This document shows, in pieces, positions 7,925-17,500 of a stretch of 64,000 bases of DNA (positions are counted from its first letter, which is position 1; each line of letters begins with the position of its first letter). The position numbers and the translations under genes were made by a program. The stretch is from assembly GCF_016625195.1 (NCBI RefSeq), contig NZ_JACVUP010000003.1:186001-250000 (forward strand), written 5' to 3'. The notes below the pieces were generated by a model. That model was not told the origin of the DNA. It was given only the letters and a program-made list of their open reading frames with translations, and ran no database searches. The DNA comes from Erwinia sp. S63 (GTDB lineage Bacteria > Pseudomonadota > Gammaproteobacteria > Enterobacterales > Enterobacteriaceae).

Positions 7925-10546
7925 ATGGAACACCAGTCTGCAGCGCTGCTGCGCCGTCTTAATCCCTTCTGCGCCCGTGCGCTGGAGGCCGCTGCCTCGC
8001 TGTGCCAGACCCGCGCGCATGCGGAAATCTTCCCCGAGCACTGGCTGCTGAAGCTGCTGGAGCAGGGAGAGGGCGACATCACGGTGATGGCGCGCCGCTA
8101 TGAGTGGGACATGGACGGCGTCTGGCAGGGGCTGCTGAGCTTTCTTGACGGCCAGCCTCGCCTGGTGCGCAGCCGCCCGGAACTGTCCTCCCGGTTACAT
8201 CACATGCTAAAAGAGGCCTGGCTGGCGGCCTCGGTGGATGGTGAGGAGCGCATCCGCAGCGTGCACCTGCTGACAGCAATAGCGGAGAACCACTCTATAA
8301 CCCGTTGCGATGCGCTCTGGCCGCTGCTGACACTGAGCACACGTCAGATGACGGCGCTGCGCCCGCTGCTGGACGCGCAGTCGGACGAACGACCCGACGC
8401 GCTGCAGCCGAACGAACCTCTGCGGAGCCTGAACGCAGAGGAGGGCGAGCCACCTGCGCTGGCGGGCGCTGCGCCTTCTATCACCGCTGAGGCGCAGTCC
8501 CGCTTCACCCGCGACGTTACCGCTGACGCGCGGGACGGGAAGATTGACCCGGTGTATGGGCGCGATAATGAAATCCGTCAGATGGTGGACATCCTTTCGC
8601 GTCGCCGCAAGAACAACCCGATTCTGGTGGGCGAACCGGGCGTGGGCAAAACCGCACTGGTCGAAGGGCTGGCGCTGCGCATTGCGGAAGGCAATGTGCC
8701 AGCCAGCCTGAGCACGGTCAGCGTGCGCACCCTGGACCTTGGCATGTTGCAGGCGGGTGCGGGCGTTAAGGGCGAGTTTGAGCAGCGCCTGAAAAACATC
8801 ATTACTGAGGTGCAGCAGGCTGAGCAGCCGGTGCTGCTGTTCATCGACGAGGCGCACACCATCATCGGCGCGGGCAATCAGGCAGGTGGCGCGGATGCAG
8901 CTAACCTGCTGAAGCCCGCACTGGCGCGCGGCGAACTGCGCACCATCGCCGCCACGACCTGGAGCGAGTACAAACAGTACTTCGAGAAGGATGCCGCACT
9001 TGAGCGCCGTTTCCAGATGGTTAAAGTCGATGAGCCGGACGACGAGACCGCCTGCCTGATGCTGCGTGGCCTGAAGTCGCGTTACGCGCAGCACCACGGC
9101 GTGCACATCACCGACAAGGCCGTGCGCGCCGCCGTGACGCTGTCCCGCCGCTACCTGACCGGACGCCAGCTGCCGGATAAGGCGGTGGACCTGCTCGACA
9201 CCGCGTGCGCCCGCGTGCGCATGAGCCAGGACGCGGTGCCGGAAGCTATCACGCAACTGCGTGCCCGCACGGATGCCCTGAATATTGAGAAGCGAGCTAT
9301 CCTGGATGATCAAGCGCTGGGCGGCACCGTTCAGGAGGCGCGCATGCATGACATTCTGAAAGAACTGGCCAGCGCTGACGAACGTCTCGAACAGCTGGAG
9401 CTGAGCTGGGTGGCCGAGCGCGAGCTGACGGAGACGCTGCTGCTCAGCCGGCAGGATGCTTCTCAGCAGGCGCGCCGCGCTGAACTTCAGTCCGCTCTTC
9501 ATGCGCTGCAGCAGGGCGAGCCGCTGATGACGCTGGACGTGGACGCGCGCACGGTGGCGGGCGTGATTGCTGACTGGACCGGCGTGCCGCTCTCTTCCTT
9601 AATGAAGGACGAACAGACGGAGCTGCTGACGCTGGAGAAGGTGCTCGGAGCGCGCGTGGTGGGCCAGCCGGTGGCGCTGAATGCCATTGCACAGCGCCTG
9701 CGCGCGTCGAAAACCGGCCTGACCGCCGAGAACGGGCCTCAGGGTGTGTTCCTGCTGGTGGGCACCAGCGGTACGGGCAAAACTGAAACCGCGCTGGCGC
9801 TGGCTGACACCCTGTACGGCGGCGAGAGATCGCTGATTACCCTCAATCTCTCCGAGTATCAGGAGGCGCACACCGTGAGCCAGCTGAAGGGATCGCCGCC
9901 GGGCTACGTCGGCTACGGGCAGGGCGGCGTGCTGACCGAAGCGGTGCGCAAACGTCCGTACAGCGTGGTGCTGCTTGACGAGGTGGAAAAGGCGCACCGC
10001 GACGTGATTAAACTGTTCTATCAGGTGTTCGATCGGGGCTTTATGCGCGACGGCGAGGGGCGGGAGATTGACTTCCGCAACACCGTTATCCTGATGACCT
10101 CTAACCTCGGCAGCGACGCGTTGATGCAGAAACTGGACGAACAGCCGGACGCCAGTGACGCTGACCTGCAGGAACTGCTGCGCCCGGTTATCCGCGACCA
10201 TTTCCAGCCCGCACTCCTGGCGCGCTTCCAGACGGTGATTTACCGCCCACTGGCTGCTGAGGCGATGCGCACCATCGTCGAAATGAAGCTCGGCCAGGTC
10301 AGTCAACGGCTAAAGCGTCACTACGGCCTGGCAACAGAAATTTCAGCGGCGCTGTACGACGCCCTGACTACCGCCTGCCTGCTGCCGGACACCGGCGCAC
10401 GCAACGTCGACAGCCTACTCAACCAGCAGATTTTACCGGTGCTGAGTCAGCAGCTTTTGCAGTATCAGGCCGGCGGGCAGTTGCCTGGCACTCTCAGCCT
10501 GGACTGGGATGATGTGGAAGGCGTGCTCATGGAGTTTGAGGAATGA
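7925..10546 (+). CDS. clpV: T6SS AAA+ ATPase ClpV (TssH)
   Basis: Hexameric unfoldase that disassembles contracted TssB/TssC sheaths. It has 873 residues with the ClpB-like layout: Clp-N repeats, first AAA+ module with Walker [10 protein letters not shown] near residue 235 and Walker [12 protein letters not shown] near 302, a middle coiled region, second AAA+ module with Walker [10 protein letters not shown] near 613, then a C-terminal ClpB D2-small domain. The ATG at 7925 is preferred because GGAGA at 7912-7916 precedes it and homologues begin MEHQ-like; the frame is open from 7847. The stop overlaps the ATG of the next small gene by 4 bp. Confidence 0.95.
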   Translation: MEHQSAALLRRLNPFCARALEAAASLCQTRAHAEIFPEHWLLKLLEQGEGDITVMARRYEWDMDGVWQGLLSFLDGQPRLVRSRPELSSRLHHMLKEAWLAASVDGEERIRSVHLLTAIAENHSITRCDALWPLLTLSTRQMTALRPLLDAQSDERPDALQPNEPLRSLNAEEGEPPALAGAAPSITAEAQSRFTRDVTADARDGKIDPVYGRDNEIRQMVDILSRRRKNNPILVGEPGVGKTALVEGLALRIAEGNVPASLSTVSVRTLDLGMLQAGAGVKGEFEQRLKNIITEVQQAEQPVLLFIDEAHTIIGAGNQAGGADAANLLKPALARGELRTIAATTWSEYKQYFEKDAALERRFQMVKVDEPDDETACLMLRGLKSRYAQHHGVHITDKAVRAAVTLSRRYLTGRQLPDKAVDLLDTACARVRMSQDAVPEAITQLRARTDALNIEKRAILDDQALGGTVQEARMHDILKELASADERLEQLELSWVAERELTETLLLSRQDASQQARRAELQSALHALQQGEPLMTLDVDARTVAGVIADWTGVPLSSLMKDEQTELLTLEKVLGARVVGQPVALNAIAQRLRASKTGLTAENGPQGVFLLVGTSGTGKTETALALADTLYGGERSLITLNLSEYQEAHTVSQLKGSPPGYVGYGQGGVLTEAVRKRPYSVVLLDEVEKAHRDVIKLFYQVFDRGFMRDGEGREIDFRNTVILMTSNLGSDALMQKLDEQPDASDADLQELLRPVIRDHFQPALLARFQTVIYRPLAAEAMRTIVEMKLGQVSQRLKRHYGLATEISAALYDALTTACLLPDTGARNVDSLLNQQILPVLSQQLLQYQAGGQLPGTLSLDWDDVEGVLMEFEE

Positions 10547-10740
10547 CAACGAGCAGCGCGAATTCAGGTAAAGATGCTGCTATCAAACAGGGTGGCTTGC
10601 GTTTGATGACTGCAGGTGAAATTCACCTCGCTAAGAAAGTATTTGGCGATAAGATTACTTATTCTAAAGTTTGGATACATCACGACAGCTATCTTCCCTT
10701 TGGCCTTCAGCAAGAGCGGATAGCCATGACAACGAATTAG
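10543..10740 (+). pseudogene. Truncated N-terminal copy of the HExxH 'vgr-related' gene
   Basis: 65-residue reading frame starting inside the clpV stop. Residues 19-62 closely match the first ~44 residues of the full-length gene at 11368 (RLMTAGEIHLAKKVFGD against RLLTSNEIELAKSVFGD; WIHHDSYLPFGLQQER against WIHHDSFLPFGLQHER). It then ends abruptly, before the region that carries the HELSH metal site. It is most simply a remnant left when a second copy was recombined in. It may still be translated, being coupled to clpV, but cannot have the enzyme activity. Confidence 0.75.
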
Positions 10741-10784
10741 AATGGTTTGTCTCGCGGCTTTAAGGGAATTGTAAGGTAAAGAAC

Positions 10785-11210
10785 ATGCGAATTTACTTCA
10801 TCAGCATATTACTATGCTTGATTCTGACTGGATGTACTTTGGGAGAGGAGCCTGTTGGATTTAAACGCGATGTCGGCATGAGCCTTGTTAATGATATGCC
10901 TTGTATAAGCATGCCCAAGGATAAAGTATACTATCTAAGCGTGGTTTCGATAAAAAGTAAGGATGGATCAGGGCTAAGGTACACAATCACTGGAAATGAA
11001 TTGATAGCTATAAAAAACAAACGTTGCATACCAATATCGAAATTGCCAGTTTCGGAGAGAAAAGAATATAACATCCATTACGTCCTGTTATCTAAATTAG
11101 TGACATACCCATCCTTTAGAAGAGTGGTGTCAATTAAAGTATTAAAAGGACGCATTTTAAAATTGCCATTAGACAATCAAGATTATGTGCCGAGCTTTAT
11201 TTATGAGTAA
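10785..11210 (+). CDS. Putative T6SS immunity-type lipoprotein
   Basis: 141-residue protein with a short lipoprotein signal: basic start, hydrophobic IYFISILLCLILTG, and the lipobox LTGC with the lipidated Cys at about residue 17. Glu-Glu at +3/+4 gives no inner-membrane retention Asp. The rest is a small, probably all-beta domain with no motif I recognise. It lies between the truncated and intact HExxH genes in an AT-rich patch. The two similar-sized lipoproteins after the intact copy suggest periplasmic immunity function. That role is inferred from position. Confidence 0.65.
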   Translation: MRIYFISILLCLILTGCTLGEEPVGFKRDVGMSLVNDMPCISMPKDKVYYLSVVSIKSKDGSGLRYTITGNELIAIKNKRCIPISKLPVSERKEYNIHYVLLSKLVTYPSFRRVVSIKVLKGRILKLPLDNQDYVPSFIYE

Positions 11211-11367
11211 CCTTGCAAGTGAAGCCAATAGGGATTTTTCTTTGCTTTGTTTTTAGCGCTAGATTATTATCCAGCAATTTCATTTGTTAAGCCCGGAGTG
11301 GGATGGAAAAGAAAGTTTGCTAATAAGATTTTTAGGGGAATATGATCAATTCAGATAAGAGGTAATC
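11211..11367. other. AT-rich spacer, no gene seen
   Basis: The 157 bp between the first lipoprotein and the intact HExxH gene have no reading frame of note and no detectable remnant of either neighbour. The composition is AT-rich like the island around it. Confidence 0.4.
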
Positions 11368-11892
11368 ATGTTAAAAGAAGGAGGCATGCGCCTATTAACA
11401 TCCAATGAAATTGAACTGGCTAAAAGTGTTTTTGGAGACAGAGTCTCCTACAACAAGATCTGGATACATCATGACAGTTTTCTTCCATTTGGATTACAGC
11501 ATGAACGAGTGGCCATGACGCCACTTGGTGAAATTTATTATAAAACAGCACTATATAGAGAAGATTATGCCAAGGAAGTCTTGAGTCACCAGCACACCTT
11601 CATACATGAGTTGTCTCATGTATGGCAGCGTGAAAGAGGCATGTGTGTCATTTGTCGTGGCATTTTAAGCGGGCTTGTAAGTTACTCCTACTCACTTGAT
11701 GGTCGGTTATTAAGTGAATATTCTATGGAGCAGCAGTCACAGATAATTGCAGACAGTTTCATTCTTCATAACTATGGATACCACCATTATGTGTACGGTC
11801 AGGAAGACTTGTATATAACGTTAGTGGACGAATTTACCGAGCCTGTTCTCTTTGAACGGTATAGAGATGTCTTAAGGGGTTTTCCATGGTGA
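11368..11892 (+). CDS. HExxH metallopeptidase-like 'vgr-related' protein, candidate T6SS effector
   Basis: 174 residues. It resembles the small proteins annotated 'vgr related' beside T6SS vgrG genes in enterobacteria. The centre holds HTFIHELSHVWQ, which includes the gluzincin-type HExxH motif (HELSH near residue 77), preceded by the conserved IHHDSFLPFGLQHERVAMTPLGEIYY segment. No signal peptide is present, as expected for cargo carried by VgrG or Hcp. The start at 11368 lies 6 bp after AGAGG. It overlaps the next lipoprotein gene by 7 bp, a coupling typical of effector and immunity pairs. Catalysis and target are unproven; a chaperone or adaptor role is also possible. Confidence 0.65.
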   Translation: MLKEGGMRLLTSNEIELAKSVFGDRVSYNKIWIHHDSFLPFGLQHERVAMTPLGEIYYKTALYREDYAKEVLSHQHTFIHELSHVWQRERGMCVICRGILSGLVSYSYSLDGRLLSEYSMEQQSQIIADSFILHNYGYHHYVYGQEDLYITLVDEFTEPVLFERYRDVLRGFPW

Positions 11893-12338
11893 TAAATAAT
11901 TTTATTTCTCTCTCAAGAATAAAATGGTTTCCTGTGGTTGTTGCTTTTATCATAACTGGTTGTGTTGGAGACAAGGTTACGTTTTCTGAAGTCGCTGAAG
12001 TTGAAGGTAAAGGAAATAAAGTATGTTTTAAAGTCAGGCGCGCCGATGATGTTACTGTGGGAAATGTAACAATTTTCAAACGGGGGCAAAGCGAAAATAG
12101 AGAGTTTGTGGGGAGGGATGCTGTGGAGGTGGTCAATAATGAGTGTATTTGCTTAAGCGATTTTACTTCCATGAATTTAATTAAGGGGGAATATATTGTA
12201 AGGTTTGTTCTAAAACAGAGTAGGAATCGTCAGAATCTAAGGATTTTCTCCACTGCAATGGAATTTAAAGATGGAGCTTTTGTGAATATTCCATTGCAAC
12301 AGGATGAGGTTGTACATTATCTTGGTAGAAGAATTTGA
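11886..12338 (+). CDS. Putative T6SS immunity-type lipoprotein, coupled to the HExxH gene
   Basis: 150 residues with the N-terminal hydrophobic stretch WFPVVVAFIITG and lipobox ITGC (Cys near residue 26). The mature part begins VGDKVTFSE and ends with a beta-rich PLQQDEVVHYLGRRI. The next protein shares this plan (GDKFTLSQ at the start, PLQRNEITYYIGRGY at the end), so the two are distant paralogues. Its ATG lies inside the end of the HExxH gene, making it the best candidate for the matching immunity protein. Function is inferred from context. Confidence 0.65.
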   Translation: MVINNFISLSRIKWFPVVVAFIITGCVGDKVTFSEVAEVEGKGNKVCFKVRRADDVTVGNVTIFKRGQSENREFVGRDAVEVVNNECICLSDFTSMNLIKGEYIVRFVLKQSRNRQNLRIFSTAMEFKDGAFVNIPLQQDEVVHYLGRRI

Positions 12339-12406
12339 TTTGTTGTAAATACTTAATCCCATCAATTTTCTATAATGCATTAAGAGCAAGGTAATTATTT
12401 TCAGGT

Positions 12407-12835
12407 GTGCCATTGATATTAAAAAACGCCCCTTTGATCATGATGTTTGTATTGTCAGGCTGTATTGGTGATAAATTCACACTTTCTCAGAAAACATTGG
12501 TCAGCAAAGTTGATGGCCGCATATGCTTCACTGTATTAAAACCTGATAATTATTCACTTTCATATTTTTACCTCTTTGGAAGAGAAAGTCGGAACTCTGC
12601 TAAGCAGCCAGAAATAGCAGAATATAGAACCGATAACAGTCTGCTTCTCTGCCTGACTGAGGACATTATCAACAGTTCAGAAATTGTTTATGTTGCTCAG
12701 TTTGGTCTGACTACTCAGACCAAGCGTAAACCGATCAGGAACTTTTCCGTGGCTTTTAAAGCTTACAACACGGGCGTTATCAGTATTCCTCTGCAGCGAA
12801 ACGAAATCACCTATTACATAGGCCGCGGATATTAG
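12407..12835 (+). CDS. Putative T6SS immunity-type lipoprotein, paralogue of the preceding gene
   Basis: 142 residues, probable GTG start at 12407 (TTG at 12413 is the alternative; no strong ribosome site decides). The signal is short, APLIMMFVLSG, with lipobox LSGC near residue 19. Mature-domain ends match the protein before it (GDK[FV]T near the start; PLQ-[QR]-[DN]-E and YY/HY-[IL]-G-R at the end), while the middle differs. Duplicated, diverging lipoproteins beside an effector fit stacked immunity genes. Confidence 0.6.
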   Translation: MPLILKNAPLIMMFVLSGCIGDKFTLSQKTLVSKVDGRICFTVLKPDNYSLSYFYLFGRESRNSAKQPEIAEYRTDNSLLLCLTEDIINSSEIVYVAQFGLTTQTKRKPIRNFSVAFKAYNTGVISIPLQRNEITYYIGRGY

Positions 12836-12944
12836 CGTTTTATTTCATTAACTCCCTGAATTTTACAACTCAATACACTGAATTCTTATCTACCCCGCAT
12901 TCCTGAAAGGGATTGAACCATCCGTCATCACGGAGCGAATGACA

Positions 12945-15659
12945 ATGACCCCAAGTGAAATGTTACTTAGCGCAGCATCGGTTTTATCATCTACCCAGAA
13001 TCGCTACTCTCTTCAAATTCCTGCCTGTAATTCTGTTATTGATGTTGAAAGTCTGAACGGTACTGAAGCGCTGAGCGCGAATTACCACTATGACGTGCTT
13101 TTCACCAGCCCCGATAAAGACATCTCGCCAGAGCAAATGCTGCGCAAAGCGGTAACGCTGACCATGGAAACCGGCTCACTGCTGGAACCCGAATCGCAGA
13201 AGATTGTTCACGGTTATATCACCGACTTCCGCCGTCTGACGGGGTCCGCAGACCAGGTCAGCTATCTTGTTATTATTGAACCTCGCTTCTCGCTTCTGGA
13301 TAAACAATTCCGCTCACATCGTTTCTTTGTGAATAAATCTGTTCCGGAAGTCGTCAGTCAGATACTGGATGAGCATGGTTTTCAGGGGTGGGAATATGAA
13401 TTCAGCCTGAAGCATGACTACCCCAAAAGAGAGCAGATTAACCAGTATCAGGAGAGTGACCTGAAGTTTGTTCAGCGTCTGCTGTCTGAGACCGGCATCT
13501 TCTACTACTTCACACTTCAGCCCGATACGCAGACTGAGGTCATACGATTTGGTGACGCGCAGAGCGCTTATTCTGAGCAGAAATCGCTGCCGCTGAACAG
13601 CCCCTCGGGTCTTGAAGACAATGCTCAGGAATCGGTCTGGAACCTGAATCTAACCCATAACGTGGTTGAAGCGGGTGTGACAGCAAAGGATTACAACCAC
13701 CGCGAGGCACAGCGCGTGCTGCGGTCGGTGAAGGCCGATATGACGCGGGGGGATGGCGACAACATCTCTTACGGAGAGGTTTATCACTATCGTCCCCGCC
13801 ATCTCTACAGCGGCGATAAGATTGCTCCAGAAACCGAGACCGCAAACTTCTATGCCCGTCTCGATCATGAACGTTTTCTTGCCCGGCAGACGCTGATATC
13901 CGGTATTTGCAACGATGCTTTTATCAGCCCCGGACATGTTTTATCTGTTACCGAAACAGGCATACCCACTCTGCCTGCACAGTTGCAGAGTCCCGTTTTA
14001 ATCACCCAAATCAATGTCAGTGCGAGCCGACGTTCTGCCTTTCAGGCCACGCTGAATGCGGTGCCTTACAGTGAGACGCTTTGCTGGCGCCCCGCACTGC
14101 TTGCTCGTCCTAAAGTCAGCGGCACCATGACGGCTCGCGTGACAAGTGCGAAAGACAACGACATCTATGCCTGGCAGGATGCGTCGGGGTTATATCGTGT
14201 GGTGTTTGATGCGGACGAGGAGGGTAGAGCGCGCGGCCTGGAAAGCATGCCCGTTCGCCTCGCAAAACCTTACGGTGGAGATATGTACGGCTTCCACTTC
14301 CCGCTGATACAGGGGACGGAGGTGGCAATAGCGTTTCGTGAGGGAGACCCGGATCAGCCTTATATTGCTCATGCGCTGCATGATTCACGGCATGTGGATC
14401 ACGTTACCGAGAAAAACAATACCCGCAACGTTATTCGTACCGCCGGACTGAACAAACTGCGCATGGAGGATAAGCGTGGTGAGGAGCATATTAAGCTCAG
14501 CACGGAGTATGGGGGTAAGACGCAGCTTAATCTTGGTCATAACGTAGATGCTTCAGGAACACTAAGAGGAGAGGGTGCTGAACTTCGCACGGACAAGCAC
14601 ATAGCGGTGCGGGGTGGGGCCGGATTGTTTATTTCTGCAGATAAACAACCTAAGGCACTAGGGCCAATACTGGAAATGCAGGCGGCAATGGAGAGGCTTA
14701 AACAGTCTGCTGAACAGATGGATTCCCTCTCTAAAGATGCACAGTCTGCGAAAGCGGAACCAGCACAAATAGAGGCGCAGCTTTCTTTCATGCGCGAACA
14801 AATTAAAGAATTGAAAGAGGCCGTTGCGGTGTTGAGTGCACCAGAGGGGATTGCTTTAACAAGCGGTAAGCATTTGCAGCTGGCAGCGCGGCAAAATCTC
14901 ACGTTCAGCGCTGGTGCTGATACTGATATTGGCATTGTGAAACGATTGTTCGTGGGGGTTGGCCATGGGGTGAGTCTGTTTGTCCGAAAATTAGGTATTA
15001 AGCTTATCGCTAACCAAGGCCCCGTAACTATTCAGGCGCAAAATGATCAACTCCAATTGCTGGCACGGCAGGGGCTGGAAATAACCAGCACAGAAGATGA
15101 AATTCATATTGTTGCTAAGAAGAAAATTGTTCTGAATGCAGGGGGAACCTACATTACCCTTGACCCGTACAAGATTGAATTAGGTACCAACGGTGATTGC
15201 AATATTAGAGCAGCCGACTTTGCTTACAGTGAACCAGCCAATATGGATGCCAGCCATCCAGAATATCCGGCGCTGCAAGAAAATGTAAAACAATCGCTGC
15301 GTTTACATATTCCACAGGCACCTAACGCTCCTGAAATAAGCTGGGCTGGCATGCCATATTCCCTTTTTGCAGATGGATCGTTAGTTAAATCAGGTGTACT
15401 GGACAAGAGCGGCCAACTCCCAATTGACCATCAAGTGGTGACCAGAGAGTACATCCTGGAAATGGCTAATGGTGTGCGTTATCAGATCCCTGTCGTTGAT
15501 GCATACAGTAACCCGGCGCAGGGCAAACTGGCTAATCTTGGGTTCCATCATCATCCGTCGATAGTCAGTTCAGACATTAATACGCCCGACACCCATACTG
15601 CACACCGCACGACCTATGCCCGCCTTTTGGGTAGTGTAAACGACAAGGATGAAGCTTAA
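12945..15659 (+). CDS. vgrG: T6SS spike protein VgrG (TssI) with DUF2345 and C-terminal extension
   Basis: Trimeric spike tip of the T6SS. About 904 residues. Residues ~1-370 correspond to the gp27 hub, followed by the gp5-like OB fold (DGSGLYRVVFDADEEGRA-type region), DUF2345 (about 620-790, beta repeats such as TIQAQNDQLQLLARQGLEI) and a further ~115-residue tail. Such tails recruit lipase effectors in related systems, and here the PLD effector starts in the same TAATG as the VgrG stop. Start 12945 is favoured by GGAG at 12932-12935; ATG 12939 is only 3 bp from it. A coiled, polar linker lies near residue 570-620. The 3' part is more AT-rich than the hub region. Confidence 0.95.
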   Translation: MTPSEMLLSAASVLSSTQNRYSLQIPACNSVIDVESLNGTEALSANYHYDVLFTSPDKDISPEQMLRKAVTLTMETGSLLEPESQKIVHGYITDFRRLTGSADQVSYLVIIEPRFSLLDKQFRSHRFFVNKSVPEVVSQILDEHGFQGWEYEFSLKHDYPKREQINQYQESDLKFVQRLLSETGIFYYFTLQPDTQTEVIRFGDAQSAYSEQKSLPLNSPSGLEDNAQESVWNLNLTHNVVEAGVTAKDYNHREAQRVLRSVKADMTRGDGDNISYGEVYHYRPRHLYSGDKIAPETETANFYARLDHERFLARQTLISGICNDAFISPGHVLSVTETGIPTLPAQLQSPVLITQINVSASRRSAFQATLNAVPYSETLCWRPALLARPKVSGTMTARVTSAKDNDIYAWQDASGLYRVVFDADEEGRARGLESMPVRLAKPYGGDMYGFHFPLIQGTEVAIAFREGDPDQPYIAHALHDSRHVDHVTEKNNTRNVIRTAGLNKLRMEDKRGEEHIKLSTEYGGKTQLNLGHNVDASGTLRGEGAELRTDKHIAVRGGAGLFISADKQPKALGPILEMQAAMERLKQSAEQMDSLSKDAQSAKAEPAQIEAQLSFMREQIKELKEAVAVLSAPEGIALTSGKHLQLAARQNLTFSAGADTDIGIVKRLFVGVGHGVSLFVRKLGIKLIANQGPVTIQAQNDQLQLLARQGLEITSTEDEIHIVAKKKIVLNAGGTYITLDPYKIELGTNGDCNIRAADFAYSEPANMDASHPEYPALQENVKQSLRLHIPQAPNAPEISWAGMPYSLFADGSLVKSGVLDKSGQLPIDHQVVTREYILEMANGVRYQIPVVDAYSNPAQGKLANLGFHHHPSIVSSDINTPDTHTAHRTTYARLLGSVNDKDEA
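15546..15658 (+). repeat. vgrG 3' end repeated at 21528-21640
   Basis: The last 37 codons of vgrG from CATCATCATCCGTCG to the stop recur 5,982 bp downstream in the same register, directly before PLD copy 2, with only a few base changes. The same offset carries on through the whole PLD gene. This sets the left edge of the duplicated unit. Confidence 0.9.
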
Positions 15660-17500
15660 TGAAAAAGGACCCTTTTGTTGTCCCTATTGCCCCTCAGGAA
15701 GCGGATCACGGGGTGATTACCTCTCCCTGGTTTGTTCAGAATACGGAATACCCGCCAACCCTGGCGACCTACAAGCCGCTGGTCAATGGTGAAGAGGCTT
15801 TTGCTGCGGTTCATCACGCCATTGCGAATGCGAAGAAATCAGTGGATATCATCTGCTGGGGTTTCCAGCCTTCAATGTATTTTATCCGCGATGGGCAGGC
15901 CCCCTCGATTGGAGAGTTACTCGTTGACGTTGCGAGAAAAAACAACGTGGAAGTGCGAATGCTGGGTTGGGAAATGCCACTCAATTCAGCAGGGGGAGCA
16001 GGTGAAGCCAATCTGCCCGGCAAAGGTATTGTGCGTATAAAAGATCGGGCAGGACAAAGCGCGACGGATGAGCAATATGCGAATGACAGGAAATGGTTTG
16101 CAGAGTATGCCCTGTTTAATACGGTTAAAGAGATTTCAGTCGGTGTCGGAATCACGCCAAAAAGATTAAAGCAATTCCCGCAGTTTGTAAGCAGGGGCTT
16201 CAATGTTGATGAACGAGCGGAGATACGATATCAGGCAGCACTGCATGCACTTGATAAAGACATCAGTAAAATGACCGTGGCACTTCTGGCGGCGACAGCC
16301 ACTCATCACCAGAAAACAGTCCTGGTGGATTACGAATTACCGGAGCATGCAGTGGGTTTTGTGATGGGCCACAACATGCTCGATGAGTACTGGGATACAG
16401 ATGACCATTCATCCAGGCGTCGGGCAGGCAGCGTGGATGCGTATGCACCTGATATGGGAGCCAGCGGGTTTCTGCCGCGCCAGGATATCTCAAGCCAGGT
16501 AACGGGCCCGATACTGGAACACCTGCACGAGAATTTTGCTAAGGCGTGGTGTAAGGAAACGCATCAAGATCTGCTGGCTTTGCGTAATGCAAAGAAAGTG
16601 GCAAAAGAACTGAAGCCCCGCCCTGAATGCGGCACGCCGATTATGGCTCAACTGCTTCGTACTCAGGCACAGGAACAAAAACGGGATATCGAGACGCTTT
16701 ATTTGCAGGCTGTCAACAATGCCACTCAGTTTATCTATATAGAAAATCAGTATTTCCGCTGGCCGCCGATGGCCGAGTTGATCAATAAAATTGCAGAAGA
16801 ACAGACAAGCAAAGGGCGAGACCATAATAAACATGGTGCTTTGTATTTGTTTGTAGTGACCAACGCCACAGATGAGGGTATCGGGTCGGGTACCGTCAAT
16901 ACCCAGCGCATGCTTGAGACGCTGGGACGGGCGGAAATAATTCCGGGTATCACAAAACAAATGCAGATTGATAAACTCCGGAGAGAAGCAGGAACAACGC
17001 CTGTTTCAGAGATGTATACACCTAAAGATGTTGAAGAATTTGTAAAGAAACAGCGAGAGCTGGACGCAAAGATACTTGAAATTGAAAAAAGTACGATTGT
17101 CCCTGAGCCCCGGCCTGGTTTAAATATTCATGTCTGCTCTCTTGTTGCACTGGACTCCCCTCCTGACAACTGGATGCCAGTTTATATCCACTCCAAGTTA
17201 ATGATTGTGAATGACGTATTTACTACGCATGGGTCCGCCAATATTAATACCCGCAGCATGCAGGTGGACAGTGAAATGAATATTGCTCACGAATGGGCCA
17301 GTGTGACTCAGGATTTAAGGAGGAGGTTATGGAGGCTTCATACCAATGGCAAAGGGATGCAAGATGATTCTAAAGATGCATTTGATATGTGGACTTTAAT
17401 AATTGAAAATAATGGAAGGAAAATGAGTGATAAAGAAGAGCCTATCGCACCGTTAATTGGTTTTTTATACGAAAAATCAGTGCTCAAGGATTGGGATTAA
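15659..17500 (+). CDS. T6SS phospholipase D effector, Tle5 type (copy 1)
   Basis: 613-residue antibacterial/anti-host lipase candidate that cleaves phospholipid head groups. Both HKD motifs are intact: H217-x-K219-xxxx-D224 (HQKTVLVD) and H511-x-K513-xxxx-D518 (HSKLMIVND), each followed by the expected Gly/Asn-rich strand (GHNMLDEYWD; GSANINTRS). No signal peptide, as for VgrG-borne cargo. It is joined to vgrG and to the following immunity gene by TAATG overlaps. It is 613 residues like copy 2 at 21641, with near identity over the first ~370. Comparable to PldA/PldB of Pseudomonas; lipid specificity is unknown. Confidence 0.9.
   Translation: MKKDPFVVPIAPQEADHGVITSPWFVQNTEYPPTLATYKPLVNGEEAFAAVHHAIANAKKSVDIICWGFQPSMYFIRDGQAPSIGELLVDVARKNNVEVRMLGWEMPLNSAGGAGEANLPGKGIVRIKDRAGQSATDEQYANDRKWFAEYALFNTVKEISVGVGITPKRLKQFPQFVSRGFNVDERAEIRYQAALHALDKDISKMTVALLAATATHHQKTVLVDYELPEHAVGFVMGHNMLDEYWDTDDHSSRRRAGSVDAYAPDMGASGFLPRQDISSQVTGPILEHLHENFAKAWCKETHQDLLALRNAKKVAKELKPRPECGTPIMAQLLRTQAQEQKRDIETLYLQAVNNATQFIYIENQYFRWPPMAELINKIAEEQTSKGRDHNKHGALYLFVVTNATDEGIGSGTVNTQRMLETLGRAEIIPGITKQMQIDKLRREAGTTPVSEMYTPKDVEEFVKKQRELDAKILEIEKSTIVPEPRPGLNIHVCSLVALDSPPDNWMPVYIHSKLMIVNDVFTTHGSANINTRSMQVDSEMNIAHEWASVTQDLRRRLWRLHTNGKGMQDDSKDAFDMWTLIIENNGRKMSDKEEPIAPLIGFLYEKSVLKDWD

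Noticed and set aside
8207..9502. 431-codon open frame on the - strand
   Set aside because: Lies wholly inside clpV on the opposite strand. Its translation is rich in Arg/Gln/His with no domain, as expected for the shadow of a GC-rich gene.
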